A DNA stretch of 64,000 nt from Clostridium grantii DSM 8605 (GCF_900129965.1 NZ_FQXM01000005.1:124001-188000); one strand, 5' to 3'. Positions 53,972 to 63,442 are shown, counted from the first letter of the stretch. Numbers and translations: made by a program. Notes: generated from the letters alone by a model not told the origin.

Positions 53972-55228
53972 GTGGAAGGTTTATTTGATACTAATGGTGA
54001 TTTAAACATAAACATAATAAAAGAAACTTTAGATACTTTTTACTACTCAACTAATATACCCGTTTTTGCCATTAATGACAAAGGAATTAAAATTGCTACT
54101 TCAAAGGAAAATTGTAAATTTTGTGGAGTTTTTAACAACTTAGTAGACAATAAATATTTGTGCAATAAAATCCATTTAGATAATAGTATTAATTCAATTA
54201 ATTGGGGAGAAAGTTATATTTTTAATTGTCCAGCATTACTTACTCATTTTTCAGCACCAATTGTTTATGAAGGTGAATTTAAAGGAGCTTTGATAGCTGG
54301 ACCCATACTCTTAAGTGAATATGATGATTTAATTGTAGATGATATTATTTATAAATATGATATTCCTATAAGCGAAAAAAGTAATCTACAGGAACTTATC
54401 AAGAAAACTACAATAGTTTCCCCAGAAAGAACCACATATCTTAGTAAATTGTTGTTTATTCTTTGTGCTAACTTACTAGATGAGGAAAAATTTAAGTTAA
54501 GAGAAAAGAATATTTTACTACATCAGCAAGCCAAAATTGGTGAAACTATTCATTCAATAAAAACTGAAAATACTACTGAAGTATATCCTTATCAAAAAGA
54601 AAAGGATTTAGTTACAAAAGTAAAATTAGGGGATGAAGTTGGAGCAAAAAAAATCCTAAACGAGTTATTAGGCCATGTATTTTTTTCTTCCGGAGGAAAT
54701 AAAGAAATAATAAAAACAAGAATTCTTGAGTTATTCTCAGTTTTATCAAGAGCAGCAGTACAAGGGGGAGCATCCCTTGATACTATTTTTGGTATAAATT
54801 ATAAGTTTATAAGCAAATTAAGTAAACTTGATAGTATAGAGGAGCTTTCTTATTGGACATTAAATATTTTAGATAGATTTACTGAAAATGTATTTAATCT
54901 TTCCAATGCAAATAATTCGGAGATAATGAAAACTTCATTAAATTATATAAATAATCATTACATGGAAAACCTATCGCTAGATGATATGGCTAACTATGTT
55001 CACTTAAATTCTTCATATTTTTCAACATTGTTTAAATCACATATAGGAGAAGGCTTTTCAGATTATTTAAATAAAGTGAGAATAAGTGAAGCTAAAAAGT
55101 TTTTAAAAGAAACAGAGTATTCCCTTTTAGAAATATCTAATTTAGTGGGATATGAAAGTCAAAGTTATTTCACTAAAGTATTTAAGAAAATAACAGGAAG
55201 AACACCAAAACAGTATAGGAGTAACTAA
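53972..55228 (+). CDS. PocR-domain AraC-family regulator
   Basis: 418 residues from GTG 53972 (GGAGG upstream). N-terminal PocR-type sensor (about 10-170; Cys-rich CKFCGVFNN...CNKIH...FNCPALLTHFSAPI), a helical linker, and an AraC DNA-binding pair of helix-turn-helices at about 315-418 (MENLSLDDMANYVHLNSSYFS, LLEISNLVGYESQSYFTKVFKK). PocR domains sense small hydrocarbon-type ligands such as 1,2-propanediol and may use Cys-bound metal. It probably switches on the corrinoid methyl-transfer genes in response to their substrate. Confidence 0.87.
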   Translation: MEGLFDTNGDLNINIIKETLDTFYYSTNIPVFAINDKGIKIATSKENCKFCGVFNNLVDNKYLCNKIHLDNSINSINWGESYIFNCPALLTHFSAPIVYEGEFKGALIAGPILLSEYDDLIVDDIIYKYDIPISEKSNLQELIKKTTIVSPERTTYLSKLLFILCANLLDEEKFKLREKNILLHQQAKIGETIHSIKTENTTEVYPYQKEKDLVTKVKLGDEVGAKKILNELLGHVFFSSGGNKEIIKTRILELFSVLSRAAVQGGASLDTIFGINYKFISKLSKLDSIEELSYWTLNILDRFTENVFNLSNANNSEIMKTSLNYINNHYMENLSLDDMANYVHLNSSYFSTLFKSHIGEGFSDYLNKVRISEAKKFLKETEYSLLEISNLVGYESQSYFTKVFKKITGRTPKQYRSN

Positions 55229-55232
55229 TAAA

Positions 55233-56093
55233 ATGGAACCATATTTAGAAAAGCCATTAAAAAAAGGCAATTTTCAAGTAAGAGTAAGTAACTCTAATTT
55301 TAAAGGCAATTTTCCAAAACACTGGCATAGTGAAATGGAAATTGTTCATGTAAATGAGGGCAGCATTATAATAACTTTAAACCAAGAAGAATATCTACTA
55401 AAAAAAGGAGATATTTTGATTATTGGCTCAAATAAAATTCATAGTTATCAAGAACTTTATTGTGAAAACAGAATAGATATGATTCTTTTTAATTATTCTA
55501 TTTTAGAAGAACTAAATAAAGATTACGATAGTTTTAAGAATTTGTTACCTATATTACAGAATAACCATTTGATTAAATCGGAAGAGAATCCTCATATACA
55601 CAAAAGACTTGAATCCCAAATTAGAACCTTAGTTGAAGAATTTAATAATAAGGAAATTGGGTATAAATATATAATTATGGCTAGGTTATATGAGTTTGTT
55701 ACTATATTATTAAGAACCTTGCCAAAAGAAAATTACACTGTAGAAGAAATTAAAAAGATTCAAAAGAAGACAGAGCTTCTTACAAAGGTCAATGATTATA
55801 TCCACAGAAATTTTATGAATGAAATTACTTTAAATCAAATAGCGAATGAAGTTAATTATAGTACTTTTTATTTCACAAGAGTATTTAAAGAATATACTGG
55901 AGTTGGTTTTAAAAAGTATTTGATTTATTATAGATTAAATAAAGCAAGGGAGTTTCTTTTAGAAGAAGACAAAACAATTGTAAACGTTGCTTATGAAAGT
56001 GGATTTAATAGTATAAAAACCTTCAATAGAGTTTTCAAAGATTATATAGGATGTAATCCTACAGAATACAAAAGAACAATTTTTGAGAAGTAG
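55233..56093 (+). CDS. AraC-family regulator with cupin sensor domain
   Basis: 286 residues. N-terminal cupin (HWHSEMEIVHVNEGSIIITLNQEEYLLKKGDIL...IHSYQE), then the AraC DNA-binding domain (ITLNQIANEVNYSTFYFTRVFKEY, IVNVAYESGFNSIKTFNRVFKDYIGCNPTEYKR). This layout is typical of carbohydrate-responsive regulators. It begins 4 nt after the PocR regulator and is likely cotranscribed. Possible targets are the ThuA-like/Gfo/GH43 genes downstream. Confidence 0.88.
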   Translation: MEPYLEKPLKKGNFQVRVSNSNFKGNFPKHWHSEMEIVHVNEGSIIITLNQEEYLLKKGDILIIGSNKIHSYQELYCENRIDMILFNYSILEELNKDYDSFKNLLPILQNNHLIKSEENPHIHKRLESQIRTLVEEFNNKEIGYKYIIMARLYEFVTILLRTLPKENYTVEEIKKIQKKTELLTKVNDYIHRNFMNEITLNQIANEVNYSTFYFTRVFKEYTGVGFKKYLIYYRLNKAREFLLEEDKTIVNVAYESGFNSIKTFNRVFKDYIGCNPTEYKRTIFEK

Positions 56094-56176
56094 TTAGCAA
56101 GAGTTGGCGAGAAAATAAGTCTTTAATCCTTTATTATTTAATATATAAGAAAAATTAAATTAATGGAGGCTTGATT

Positions 56177-56911
56177 ATGAAAAAAGCATTAGTTACTTAT
56201 GGTGGATGGGACGGTCATCAACCAGATTTAGTTGCAAAACACTTTGAAAAGGTTTTAAAAGAAGAAGGCTTTGAAGTTATTATTGAAGATAATTTAGATT
56301 TATTAAATGATTTAGCATTTCTTTATTCATTAGATTTAATTGTACCAGTTTGGACAATGTCAACTATAGAACAAGAGCAATTAAAAAACATAACAACAGC
56401 TGTGGCAAGTGGAGTAGGTTTAGCGGGGTGTCATGGGGGTATGTGTGATGCTTTTAGAAATAGTGTTGAATGGCAATTTATGACTGGGGGCAATTGGGTT
56501 GCCCATCCAGGGAATGATGGTGTTGAGTATAAAGTAGAGTTTAAAAATAGTTCAAGCCCTCTTACAGAAGGTATGAATGATTTTATGGTTAAAAGTGAGC
56601 AATACTATTTACATGTGGACCCAGCTGTAGAAGTACTAGCTACCACAAGATTTCCAGTAGCAAATGGATTCCACGTTTTTAATAAAGCAGTGGATATGCC
56701 TGTAGTTTGGACAAAAAGATGGGGATTTGGTAGAGTCTATTATACTTCTTTAGGACATAGTGAAGCTATAGTAAAAATGCCTGAAGTAACTGATTTAATA
56801 AGAAAAGGTTTTGTATGGGCAGCAGAAGGTAAAGAAAAATATAAAGATAAAGAGATTAATCTTGAAGTATTTAGTAAAGATGCACCCAGCATTTATAAAG
56901 AAGAATTTTAA
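56177..56911 (+). CDS. ThuA-like domain protein
   Basis: 244 residues from ATG 56177 (TGGAGG, 7 nt spacing); an upstream TTG at 56171 is in frame but less likely. Class I glutamine-amidotransferase-like fold of the ThuA (trehalose utilization) group: VTYGGWDGHQPD, AGCHGGMCDAFR, FMTGGNWVAHPGN, QYYLHVDP and VVWTKRWGFGRVYYTSLGH. Biochemical role of the family is poorly defined; it often travels with Gfo/Idh/MocA dehydrogenases in sugar catabolic loci, as here. Confidence 0.85.
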   Translation: MKKALVTYGGWDGHQPDLVAKHFEKVLKEEGFEVIIEDNLDLLNDLAFLYSLDLIVPVWTMSTIEQEQLKNITTAVASGVGLAGCHGGMCDAFRNSVEWQFMTGGNWVAHPGNDGVEYKVEFKNSSSPLTEGMNDFMVKSEQYYLHVDPAVEVLATTRFPVANGFHVFNKAVDMPVVWTKRWGFGRVYYTSLGHSEAIVKMPEVTDLIRKGFVWAAEGKEKYKDKEINLEVFSKDAPSIYKEEF

Positions 56912-56923
56912 GGAGGGAATAAT

Positions 56924-58000
56924 ATGGAAAAATTAGGTTTAGGAATTATCGGATGTGGAAATATCAGTGATATATATTTAAAAAATTGTAAAAGCAAGTT
57001 TCCATCAATAAAATTAATTGCTTGTTCAGATTTAGATATGGAAAAAGCAGAGGCAAAAGCCAAAGAGTACGATATAAAAGCATGTACAGTAGAAGAATTA
57101 TTAGCTAATGATGATATAAACATAGTTCTAAATATTACAACTCCTCAATCACATAGAATTGTTTGCGAACAAATTCTTAAAGCAGGAAAACATGTTTATG
57201 TGGAAAAACCTTTATCTTTAACAAAAGAAGATGGTAAGTTTTTAGTGGATTTAGCCAATGAAAAAGGATTGAAAATAGGATGTGCACCTGATACTTTTCT
57301 AGGGGGTGGCATACAAACTTGTGCTAAATTAATAGAAGATGGATGGATTGGAGAGCCTATAGCAGCTACAGCTTTTTTAACTTGTCATGGTCATGAAAGC
57401 TGGCATCCAGACCCAGAATTTTATTATAAAGTTGGCGGAGGCCCTATGTTCGATATGGGACCATATTATTTAACAGCCTTAATTTCTTTACTTGGTCCAG
57501 TGGACACAGTCGCAGGATATACAAAGAAAAGTTTTGAAACAAGAACAATTACAAGTGAAAAGAAATGTGGACAAATTATAGATGTGGAAGTTCCAACTCA
57601 TATTAATGGATTACTTAGATTTAAAAATGGAGCTATAGGAACATTAATAACAAGTTTTGATGTATGGGGAGCAGAATTACCTAGAATCGAAATATATGGT
57701 ACAAAAGGAAGTTTATCCGTTCCAGATCCAAACACTTTTGGTGGTCCTGTAAAAATTAGAACAAATAATAATAATGAATTTGTAGAAATGCCATTATCCC
57801 ATGGATATGCAGAAAATAGTAGAGGCCTTGGAATAGCAGATATGGCAGAAGCTATTATCAATAACACAAATCATAAAGCAAATGGTGATTTAGCATACCA
57901 TGTTTTAGATATAATGCATGCATTTCATGAAGCATCGGATAAAGAAGAATATATCAAAATTGAAAGCACTTGCTTAAAACCTGAAATGATGAAAAGATAA
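56924..58000 (+). CDS. Gfo/Idh/MocA-family sugar oxidoreductase
   Basis: 358 residues. N-terminal Rossmann NAD(P) domain (GIIGCGNISDIYL, CSDLD, TPQSHRIVCEQILKAGKHV), the signature EKPLSLT, then the alpha/beta substrate domain (GGGPMFDMGPYYLTALISLLGP, IEIYGTKGSLSVPD). Enzymes of this family oxidise or reduce hydroxyls of cyclic sugars or inositols. Only 12 nt after the ThuA-like gene, so the two are a unit. Ribosome site AAGGAGGG. Confidence 0.9.
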   Translation: MEKLGLGIIGCGNISDIYLKNCKSKFPSIKLIACSDLDMEKAEAKAKEYDIKACTVEELLANDDINIVLNITTPQSHRIVCEQILKAGKHVYVEKPLSLTKEDGKFLVDLANEKGLKIGCAPDTFLGGGIQTCAKLIEDGWIGEPIAATAFLTCHGHESWHPDPEFYYKVGGGPMFDMGPYYLTALISLLGPVDTVAGYTKKSFETRTITSEKKCGQIIDVEVPTHINGLLRFKNGAIGTLITSFDVWGAELPRIEIYGTKGSLSVPDPNTFGGPVKIRTNNNNEFVEMPLSHGYAENSRGLGIADMAEAIINNTNHKANGDLAYHVLDIMHAFHEASDKEEYIKIESTCLKPEMMKR

Positions 58001-58056
58001 TTAAATAAGTGGACAGCTATGTGAAGGTTATATATACTGTCAACTAAGAGTACCTT

Positions 58057-58092
58057 GTCCACTTCACTTTAGTGTTGTGGACTGATTTATTT
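58057..58092 (+). terminator. Possible terminator with alternative upstream pairing
   Basis: GTCCAC (58057-58062) can pair with GTGGAC (58077-58082), with an inner CAC/GTG pair and TTTA loop; a T-rich tract follows. An upstream AAGTGGACA (58007-58015) can instead pair with TGTCCACTT (58056-58064), excluding the first fold. Confidence 0.5.
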
Positions 58093-58154
58093 TTTGATAT
58101 ATTAAATAGTTAAATTTATTAAATGAAATATGCAAAAGATACATATTTTTTGAG

Positions 58155-58168
58155 TACAAATTTTTGTA
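58155..58168. promoter_or_regulatory. Palindrome TACAAATTTTTGTA before GH43 gene
   Basis: Perfect 6-bp arms around TT, about 50 nt upstream of the GH43 start and overlapping a -10-like TATAAT. Candidate regulator site. Confidence 0.35.
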
Positions 58169-58218
58169 TAATATATATAATAGGCAACAATTATGCTTAA
58201 ACTTGTGGAGGTAGAAAA

Positions 58219-59850
58219 ATGTTAGAAAATCCTATTATTTCTGGGTTCAATCCAGATCCATCTATAATTAGAGTGGGGGAAGATTATTATATTGCAACTT
58301 CAACTTTTGAGTGGTTTCCAGGTATTCCAATTTATAAATCTAAGGATTTAAAGAATTGGGAATTATTCACTCATGTTGTTACTAAAAAGGAACAAATTGA
58401 CTTGAGAGGAATTGATTCTGCATTAGGAATTTGGGCACCGGCTTTATCTTATGATAAAGTGAAGGAAAGATTTTATATGTGCTTTTCGGTTATTAATGGA
58501 GCTACAAATAATAATTTTGATGTGAATAATTATCTTATGTATACAAATGATATTACAGCAGAATGGTCTATGCCAATATATTTAAATAGTAGTGGTTTTG
58601 ACCCAGCTTTGTTTCATGACGATGATGGGAAGAAGTGGATTGTAAATTTGGAGTGGGATTTTAGAAAAGGGTATGAGCATCCAGGAGCCATAGTTATTGA
58701 AGAATATGATCCTATTAATGAAATATTAATGGGTGGAGCCACTAGGATTTTTAAAGGAGGAACAGATAGAGGCTGCCAGGAGGGACCACAAATATATAAA
58801 AGGAATAATTACTATTATCTTGTTACGGCTGAAGGGGGGACAGGATATGGCCATGGAGTGGTTGTTTCAAGAGCGGAAAACATCAAAGGACCTTATAAAA
58901 CTTTTGACAGAAAACCTATCATTACTTCACAGCCAGAGGATTTCAATGAGCGTGGAGTAGAAGAATCTATGAAGATACATAGATTTAATCCAGAAAGTTA
59001 TCTTCAACGAGCAGGCCACGGAAATATTGTGGAAACTCAAAATGGAGAAGTATATGTTACTCACTTATGCTCTAGACCTATATTGCCAGAAATTAGATCC
59101 ATTTTAGGGCGTGAAACAGCTATACAAAAATGCCGTTGGACCAAGGATAATTGGTTAGAGCTAGACAGTGATGACAATTTAGCCAAAAGATTTGTTCAAC
59201 AACCTAATCTTGAAGAAGTAGAAGTTAATAAAATTCCGGATTTTGATGATTTTGATAAACCAAATTTAACAATTGACTATTATACTCTTAGAGAACCACA
59301 AAATTCTTCTTGGTTGTCCTTAGAAAAAGAAAGTATGTTAAGAATCAAAGGAAGAGATACTTTATTTTCAAGGTATGATCAAAGTTTTATTGCTAAAAAA
59401 TTAAAATATTTCAATAATGAAATTGAAACTTTAGTATTTTTCAACCCTGAAAATTTTCTTGAAATGGCTGGACTCACATGTTTCTATAATAACAGCGCTT
59501 TTTACTATTTAAGATTGTATTATAGTGAATCATTAAAATCACAATGCTTAGGGATAATGATTAATGACAATGGTTATAAAGATGAACTTTTAGAACATAG
59601 GGTTCCTATTATGGATGGGGGTAAAGGTGTTTATATGAAAGCTATTATAAAGAATGGTGATTTACAATTTTATTATGCTCTTAAAAAAGATCAGTGGCAA
59701 AAAATTGGACCAATTCTAGATGCTAGCATTCTATCAGATGAATATGCTCATGGATTTACTGGGGCTTTTGCAGGTATAACTGTGCAAGATTTATATAAGA
59801 AATCAAAATGGGCAGAGTTTGAATATTTTAGTTTAAAAAAACAGGAGTAG
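58219..59850 (+). CDS. GH43 beta-xylosidase-like glycosidase (second copy)
   Basis: 543 residues, no signal peptide. Triad D13 (GFNPDPSI), D128 (SSGFDPALFHDDDG) and E188 (CQEGPQIY); TSTFEWFPGIPIY and HLCSRPILP as in the first copy at 42220. The C-terminal sandwich is present (MAGLTCFYNNSAFYYL, FTGAFAGITV). An insert around 235-265 (NERGVEESMKIHRFNPES) is not in the paralogue and may alter specificity. Likely an intracellular beta-xylosidase or arabinofuranosidase. Confidence 0.88.
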   Translation: MLENPIISGFNPDPSIIRVGEDYYIATSTFEWFPGIPIYKSKDLKNWELFTHVVTKKEQIDLRGIDSALGIWAPALSYDKVKERFYMCFSVINGATNNNFDVNNYLMYTNDITAEWSMPIYLNSSGFDPALFHDDDGKKWIVNLEWDFRKGYEHPGAIVIEEYDPINEILMGGATRIFKGGTDRGCQEGPQIYKRNNYYYLVTAEGGTGYGHGVVVSRAENIKGPYKTFDRKPIITSQPEDFNERGVEESMKIHRFNPESYLQRAGHGNIVETQNGEVYVTHLCSRPILPEIRSILGRETAIQKCRWTKDNWLELDSDDNLAKRFVQQPNLEEVEVNKIPDFDDFDKPNLTIDYYTLREPQNSSWLSLEKESMLRIKGRDTLFSRYDQSFIAKKLKYFNNEIETLVFFNPENFLEMAGLTCFYNNSAFYYLRLYYSESLKSQCLGIMINDNGYKDELLEHRVPIMDGGKGVYMKAIIKNGDLQFYYALKKDQWQKIGPILDASILSDEYAHGFTGAFAGITVQDLYKKSKWAEFEYFSLKKQE

Positions 59851-59875
59851 AATATAATTTGCAATTGGAAGTGAT

Positions 59876-59905
59876 GAAAACCTTTCGCTTTGGAGAAAGG
59901 TTTTC
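59876..59905 (+). promoter_or_regulatory. Hairpin directly before YesM-like kinase ribosome site
   Basis: Perfect 11-bp stem GAAAACCTTTC / GAAAGGTTTTC with an 8-nt loop, ending one base before AAGGAGGGG. It may limit read-through from GH43 or affect translation of the kinase. Confidence 0.6.
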
Positions 59906-59927
59906 AAAGGAGGGGTCTTAAAGTAGA

Positions 59928-61724
59928 ATGTTTAAAAATTTTAAGATAAGAGAAAAATTACTTTTGATTTTTGGTATGGTAATTATATTTACAGCAACAG
60001 TAATAAGTGTTGTGAATTATAAAATTACATCCAATGGACTTAGGGCAGATCTACTTGCTTATTCAGATAAATATTTAGTAGAACTGAGTTATAATCTGGA
60101 TGGGAGAATTGAAAAATTAAACAATGATATATTTTATCGAATGATGGGAAAAGGATTACAAAACGAGAAAAGTTTTAATAAATTAATGGAGAGTATTAGT
60201 GATAGCAATAGTGATAAAATAGAAATTATAGAAGGTAAAAAGATAATTTCAGATATTATAGTTTCAAACATGCACATTGAATCATTAGCTATTACAGATT
60301 TGGTGGGAAATGTGTATTATCAAAATAGAAAAGATAGAGGTAGCGGGGAACAAGTATTAACCTCTATTTTAATGAATGAAAAAGAAAAAAACACGGTGCT
60401 TAGAAGAATAAATGAAGATTCCTTCTCTATAATAAAACCAATTTTAGATATTAATACGACGAAAACTATAGGGTACATAGCTTTTGAAGTTTCTCATAAA
60501 TTTTTTACAGATGAATTTAGAAAAAATGATAGCAGTAGTGATTGGGACATTATTATTTTAGATGAAAATAATGAATTGTTAACTAGTGAAAATGATAATG
60601 TAAAAGAAATATTTGATAAGATTACAATGAATTATAACTTGAAGGGAACTATGCAAAGAAGCATTATAGTTGATAATAAAGAGTTTATATTTAATACCAA
60701 TGCTATGCCTAGTGGACAACTTAGAATAATGAATATAATCCCTACCAAAGTAATAAGAGAGAGTTCCTATGAACTTATGAAAGTTATTATTATAGCATGT
60801 ATAGTAGTTTCTATTTTTGCTTTATTTACGGTAATTATAATAAGTTCTTCAGTTTCAAATAATATTAACCTGTTAATTAACAAGATGAATGAAATTTCTA
60901 AAGGGAATTTTAATACTAAAATTCATATTAATTCAAAAGATGAAATAGGAATAATTGCTGACGAATTTAATAAAATGTCAGCTGAAATTAATACTTTAAT
61001 AGAAGAAGTTTATGTGGAACAATTATCGAAAGAAAAAATACAAAGGAAAGCTATTGAATTCGAATATGGCGCTTTGCAAGCTAAAATGAATCCACACTTT
61101 ATTTACAATGTATTAGAAGGAATTAATAGTATGGCAAAAATTGATGGTAATGAGGATATAAGCAAGGTATCAATTTTACTGGGGGAATTAATAGGAAGTT
61201 CAATAAGTGATGATAGAGCAACTATATATTTAGAAGATGAAATTGAGTATGTTAAAAATTATTGTGAGCTGAAAAAAATCATGAGAAATGATGAGTTTGA
61301 AGTTAACTATGATATAGATGAAATGCTATTAGGAGCCCTAATTCCCAAGTTTATACTTCAGCCCATTGTTGAAAATGCAGTAACCCATGGAATTGATAAA
61401 AGAAGTGGTAAAGGAATTATTAATATTAAATGTTATGAAAAAGAAAAGGATTTATATTTAGTTGTTATAGATAACGGAGTTGGATTTGATTACAATAAAG
61501 AAAGTGAAATTTCTCCTGGTAGTATAACTTTGAACAAATGGAGAAGGACTCATGTGGGTTTAAAAAGTATAGATAAACGATTGAAAATACTTTATGGAGA
61601 TAAATATGGTTTATATGTGGATAAAGAAACTTTAATGGGAGCCCATGTGGAAATAACTTTACCTTATATAACTAATAGTAATTTAGAAGGGAATGATATA
61701 GATGTACCAAGTAGCTATAGTTGA
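59928..61724 (+). CDS. YesM-like membrane sensor histidine kinase
   Basis: 598 residues. Membrane helix about 10-30, an extracellular sensor region of about 250 residues, second helix near 285-308, HAMP, then the His_kinase domain with QAKMNPHFIYN (phospho-acceptor H390) and an HATPase with ENAVTHGID, DNGVGF and GLKSIDKRL. It pairs with the AraC-type response regulator overlapping its 3' end. Such pairs sense extracellular oligosaccharides and control nearby importers; the following sugar-binding lipoprotein is the likely target. AAGGAGGGG lies 12 nt upstream. Confidence 0.9.
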   Translation: MFKNFKIREKLLLIFGMVIIFTATVISVVNYKITSNGLRADLLAYSDKYLVELSYNLDGRIEKLNNDIFYRMMGKGLQNEKSFNKLMESISDSNSDKIEIIEGKKIISDIIVSNMHIESLAITDLVGNVYYQNRKDRGSGEQVLTSILMNEKEKNTVLRRINEDSFSIIKPILDINTTKTIGYIAFEVSHKFFTDEFRKNDSSSDWDIIILDENNELLTSENDNVKEIFDKITMNYNLKGTMQRSIIVDNKEFIFNTNAMPSGQLRIMNIIPTKVIRESSYELMKVIIIACIVVSIFALFTVIIISSSVSNNINLLINKMNEISKGNFNTKIHINSKDEIGIIADEFNKMSAEINTLIEEVYVEQLSKEKIQRKAIEFEYGALQAKMNPHFIYNVLEGINSMAKIDGNEDISKVSILLGELIGSSISDDRATIYLEDEIEYVKNYCELKKIMRNDEFEVNYDIDEMLLGALIPKFILQPIVENAVTHGIDKRSGKGIINIKCYEKEKDLYLVVIDNGVGFDYNKESEISPGSITLNKWRRTHVGLKSIDKRLKILYGDKYGLYVDKETLMGAHVEITLPYITNSNLEGNDIDVPSSYS

Positions 61725-63303
61725 CGATGAACCCTTAATACGCAAATCACTAAGTGAAAGCATTGATTGGGATACTTTTGAGTGTGAGGTATGTCTACAA
61801 GCACCAGAAGTTAAAGCTATAACAGAATATTTAAAGGATAATGAAGTAGATATATTATTACTTGATATAAATTTACCAGGAGTTGACGGGTTAACTTTTG
61901 CTAAGGAAATAAAGAAAAAAAATAATAATATCAAGGTAATTATGGTATCTGCTTATAAAGATTTTCAATATGTTAAACAAGCTTTACAAATTGGAGTTTT
62001 TGATTACATTGCAAAACCTATAAGTAATCAAGAAGTAGTAAGCATTGTGAAAAAAGCAATTTTAGCAATAAAAGAAGAGAAGGATTTAAATTTATTAGAG
62101 AAGTTAAAACAAGATGAAACAAAGATGTTGAATAACTATTTTGCAAAGTCAAGACAATTAGTTCAAAGTCAAATCTTAAAAAATATTTTAACTAACAATG
62201 AAATATCAGATTTATCAGAAGATTTAAAAGTTATTCCTCAAAATTCAAGTAAACATGCAGCCATAGTAATAAAATCTCTTAGTAAAATAGAAGATAGTGC
62301 AATTAATAAAAAATATATATTGAAATATATAGAAGAGAATCAAGGATATTATGATTTTGAAATTAAACAAACAATAATTAATAATAATATAGTTTTTGTA
62401 GTTCTATTTACAAATAAAATTAGTCAAAAGGATGCAAAGAAAACTATTAATAAGTTCTGTAAATCCATATTAAATTATATTTCTGACTGGGTTGAAGTAA
62501 ATTTTTATATTGGAGTAAGTTCAATTTATAGTGATACAAAAGAAATGTGGAAAGCTTATCAAGAGGCTTTTAATGTAGCAGAAAATCAATTTTTTATTAG
62601 AAATAAAAGTATATCATTTAGGGAAGATTTAGAAAAAAATGATCGAAATATTAAATTTTCTATTATCCATGATTTGGATTATTTTTATAACTTTCTTCAG
62701 CGTCAGAATATTTATAATGAAGAAATTGAAACAGAAATTAATAAACTAATAGATGAAATATCAGTTTATTCTAAAGGCAACATTTCATTAGCAAAATCAA
62801 TACTTTCAGAAGTCTGTATTACAATAGGTAGATTATATTTAAAACAAAACACACATAATGACTTTTCTGTGGAACAAATACAAAATGATATAAATAAATT
62901 ATACAACATACAAGATAGTAAAAAGTATATTATTAATTTTATTAAAATAATTTCTCAGCAAGAGAAACATGAAGAATACTCACCTATCATAACTAGCGCA
63001 ATGGCTTTTATTAAAAAGCATTATTGTGAAAATATTTCTTTAGAAACTGTTAGTGATTCTATTTCTATCAACCCATCATATTTAAGTAGGTTAATTAAAA
63101 AAGAAACGGGTAAGAATTTTATAGATATAATTTTAGAAGAAAGAATCAATACAGCAAAGCAACTACTACAAGACCCAAAATTAAGATTAAATGAGATAGC
63201 CTCTTTAGTAGGATATAAAGATTACGCATATTTTTATCAAGTATTTAAAAAGAACATGGGGATAACACCCATGGATTTTCGTAAAAATAATAGAAAATTA
63301 TGA
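61702..63303 (+). CDS. YesN-like AraC-type response regulator
   Basis: 533 residues: receiver domain 1-120 with phospho-acceptor D55 (LLLDINLPG) and IAKPI, a long helical middle without clear domain, and an AraC DNA-binding domain at about 430-533 (NISLETVSDSISINPSYLSRLIKKE, LNEIASLVGYKDYAYFYQVFKKNMG). Overlaps the kinase gene by 23 nt, hence translationally coupled. Likely activates the importer whose binding protein starts at 63443. Confidence 0.92.
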   Translation: MYQVAIVDDEPLIRKSLSESIDWDTFECEVCLQAPEVKAITEYLKDNEVDILLLDINLPGVDGLTFAKEIKKKNNNIKVIMVSAYKDFQYVKQALQIGVFDYIAKPISNQEVVSIVKKAILAIKEEKDLNLLEKLKQDETKMLNNYFAKSRQLVQSQILKNILTNNEISDLSEDLKVIPQNSSKHAAIVIKSLSKIEDSAINKKYILKYIEENQGYYDFEIKQTIINNNIVFVVLFTNKISQKDAKKTINKFCKSILNYISDWVEVNFYIGVSSIYSDTKEMWKAYQEAFNVAENQFFIRNKSISFREDLEKNDRNIKFSIIHDLDYFYNFLQRQNIYNEEIETEINKLIDEISVYSKGNISLAKSILSEVCITIGRLYLKQNTHNDFSVEQIQNDINKLYNIQDSKKYIINFIKIISQQEKHEEYSPIITSAMAFIKKHYCENISLETVSDSISINPSYLSRLIKKETGKNFIDIILEERINTAKQLLQDPKLRLNEIASLVGYKDYAYFYQVFKKNMGITPMDFRKNNRKL

Positions 63304-63392
63304 TTTATTTAGAAAAGGTAAATATATATAATGTTTTGTAAATTTTATAGTATATTAAATGATCCTTAAATATTTTATACTAAAAGCATGGA

Positions 63393-63407
63393 AGGTAAAC
63401 GCTTTCA
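63393..63407. promoter_or_regulatory. Candidate catabolite-responsive element (cre)
   Basis: AGGTAAACGCTTTCA fits the CcpA cre consensus WTGNAANCGNWNNCW with one mismatch, 36 bp before the sugar-binding protein start. Confidence 0.5.
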
Positions 63408-63442
63408 AAAGTAGTTAAATCTTAAATATTGGGGGAGTAATT

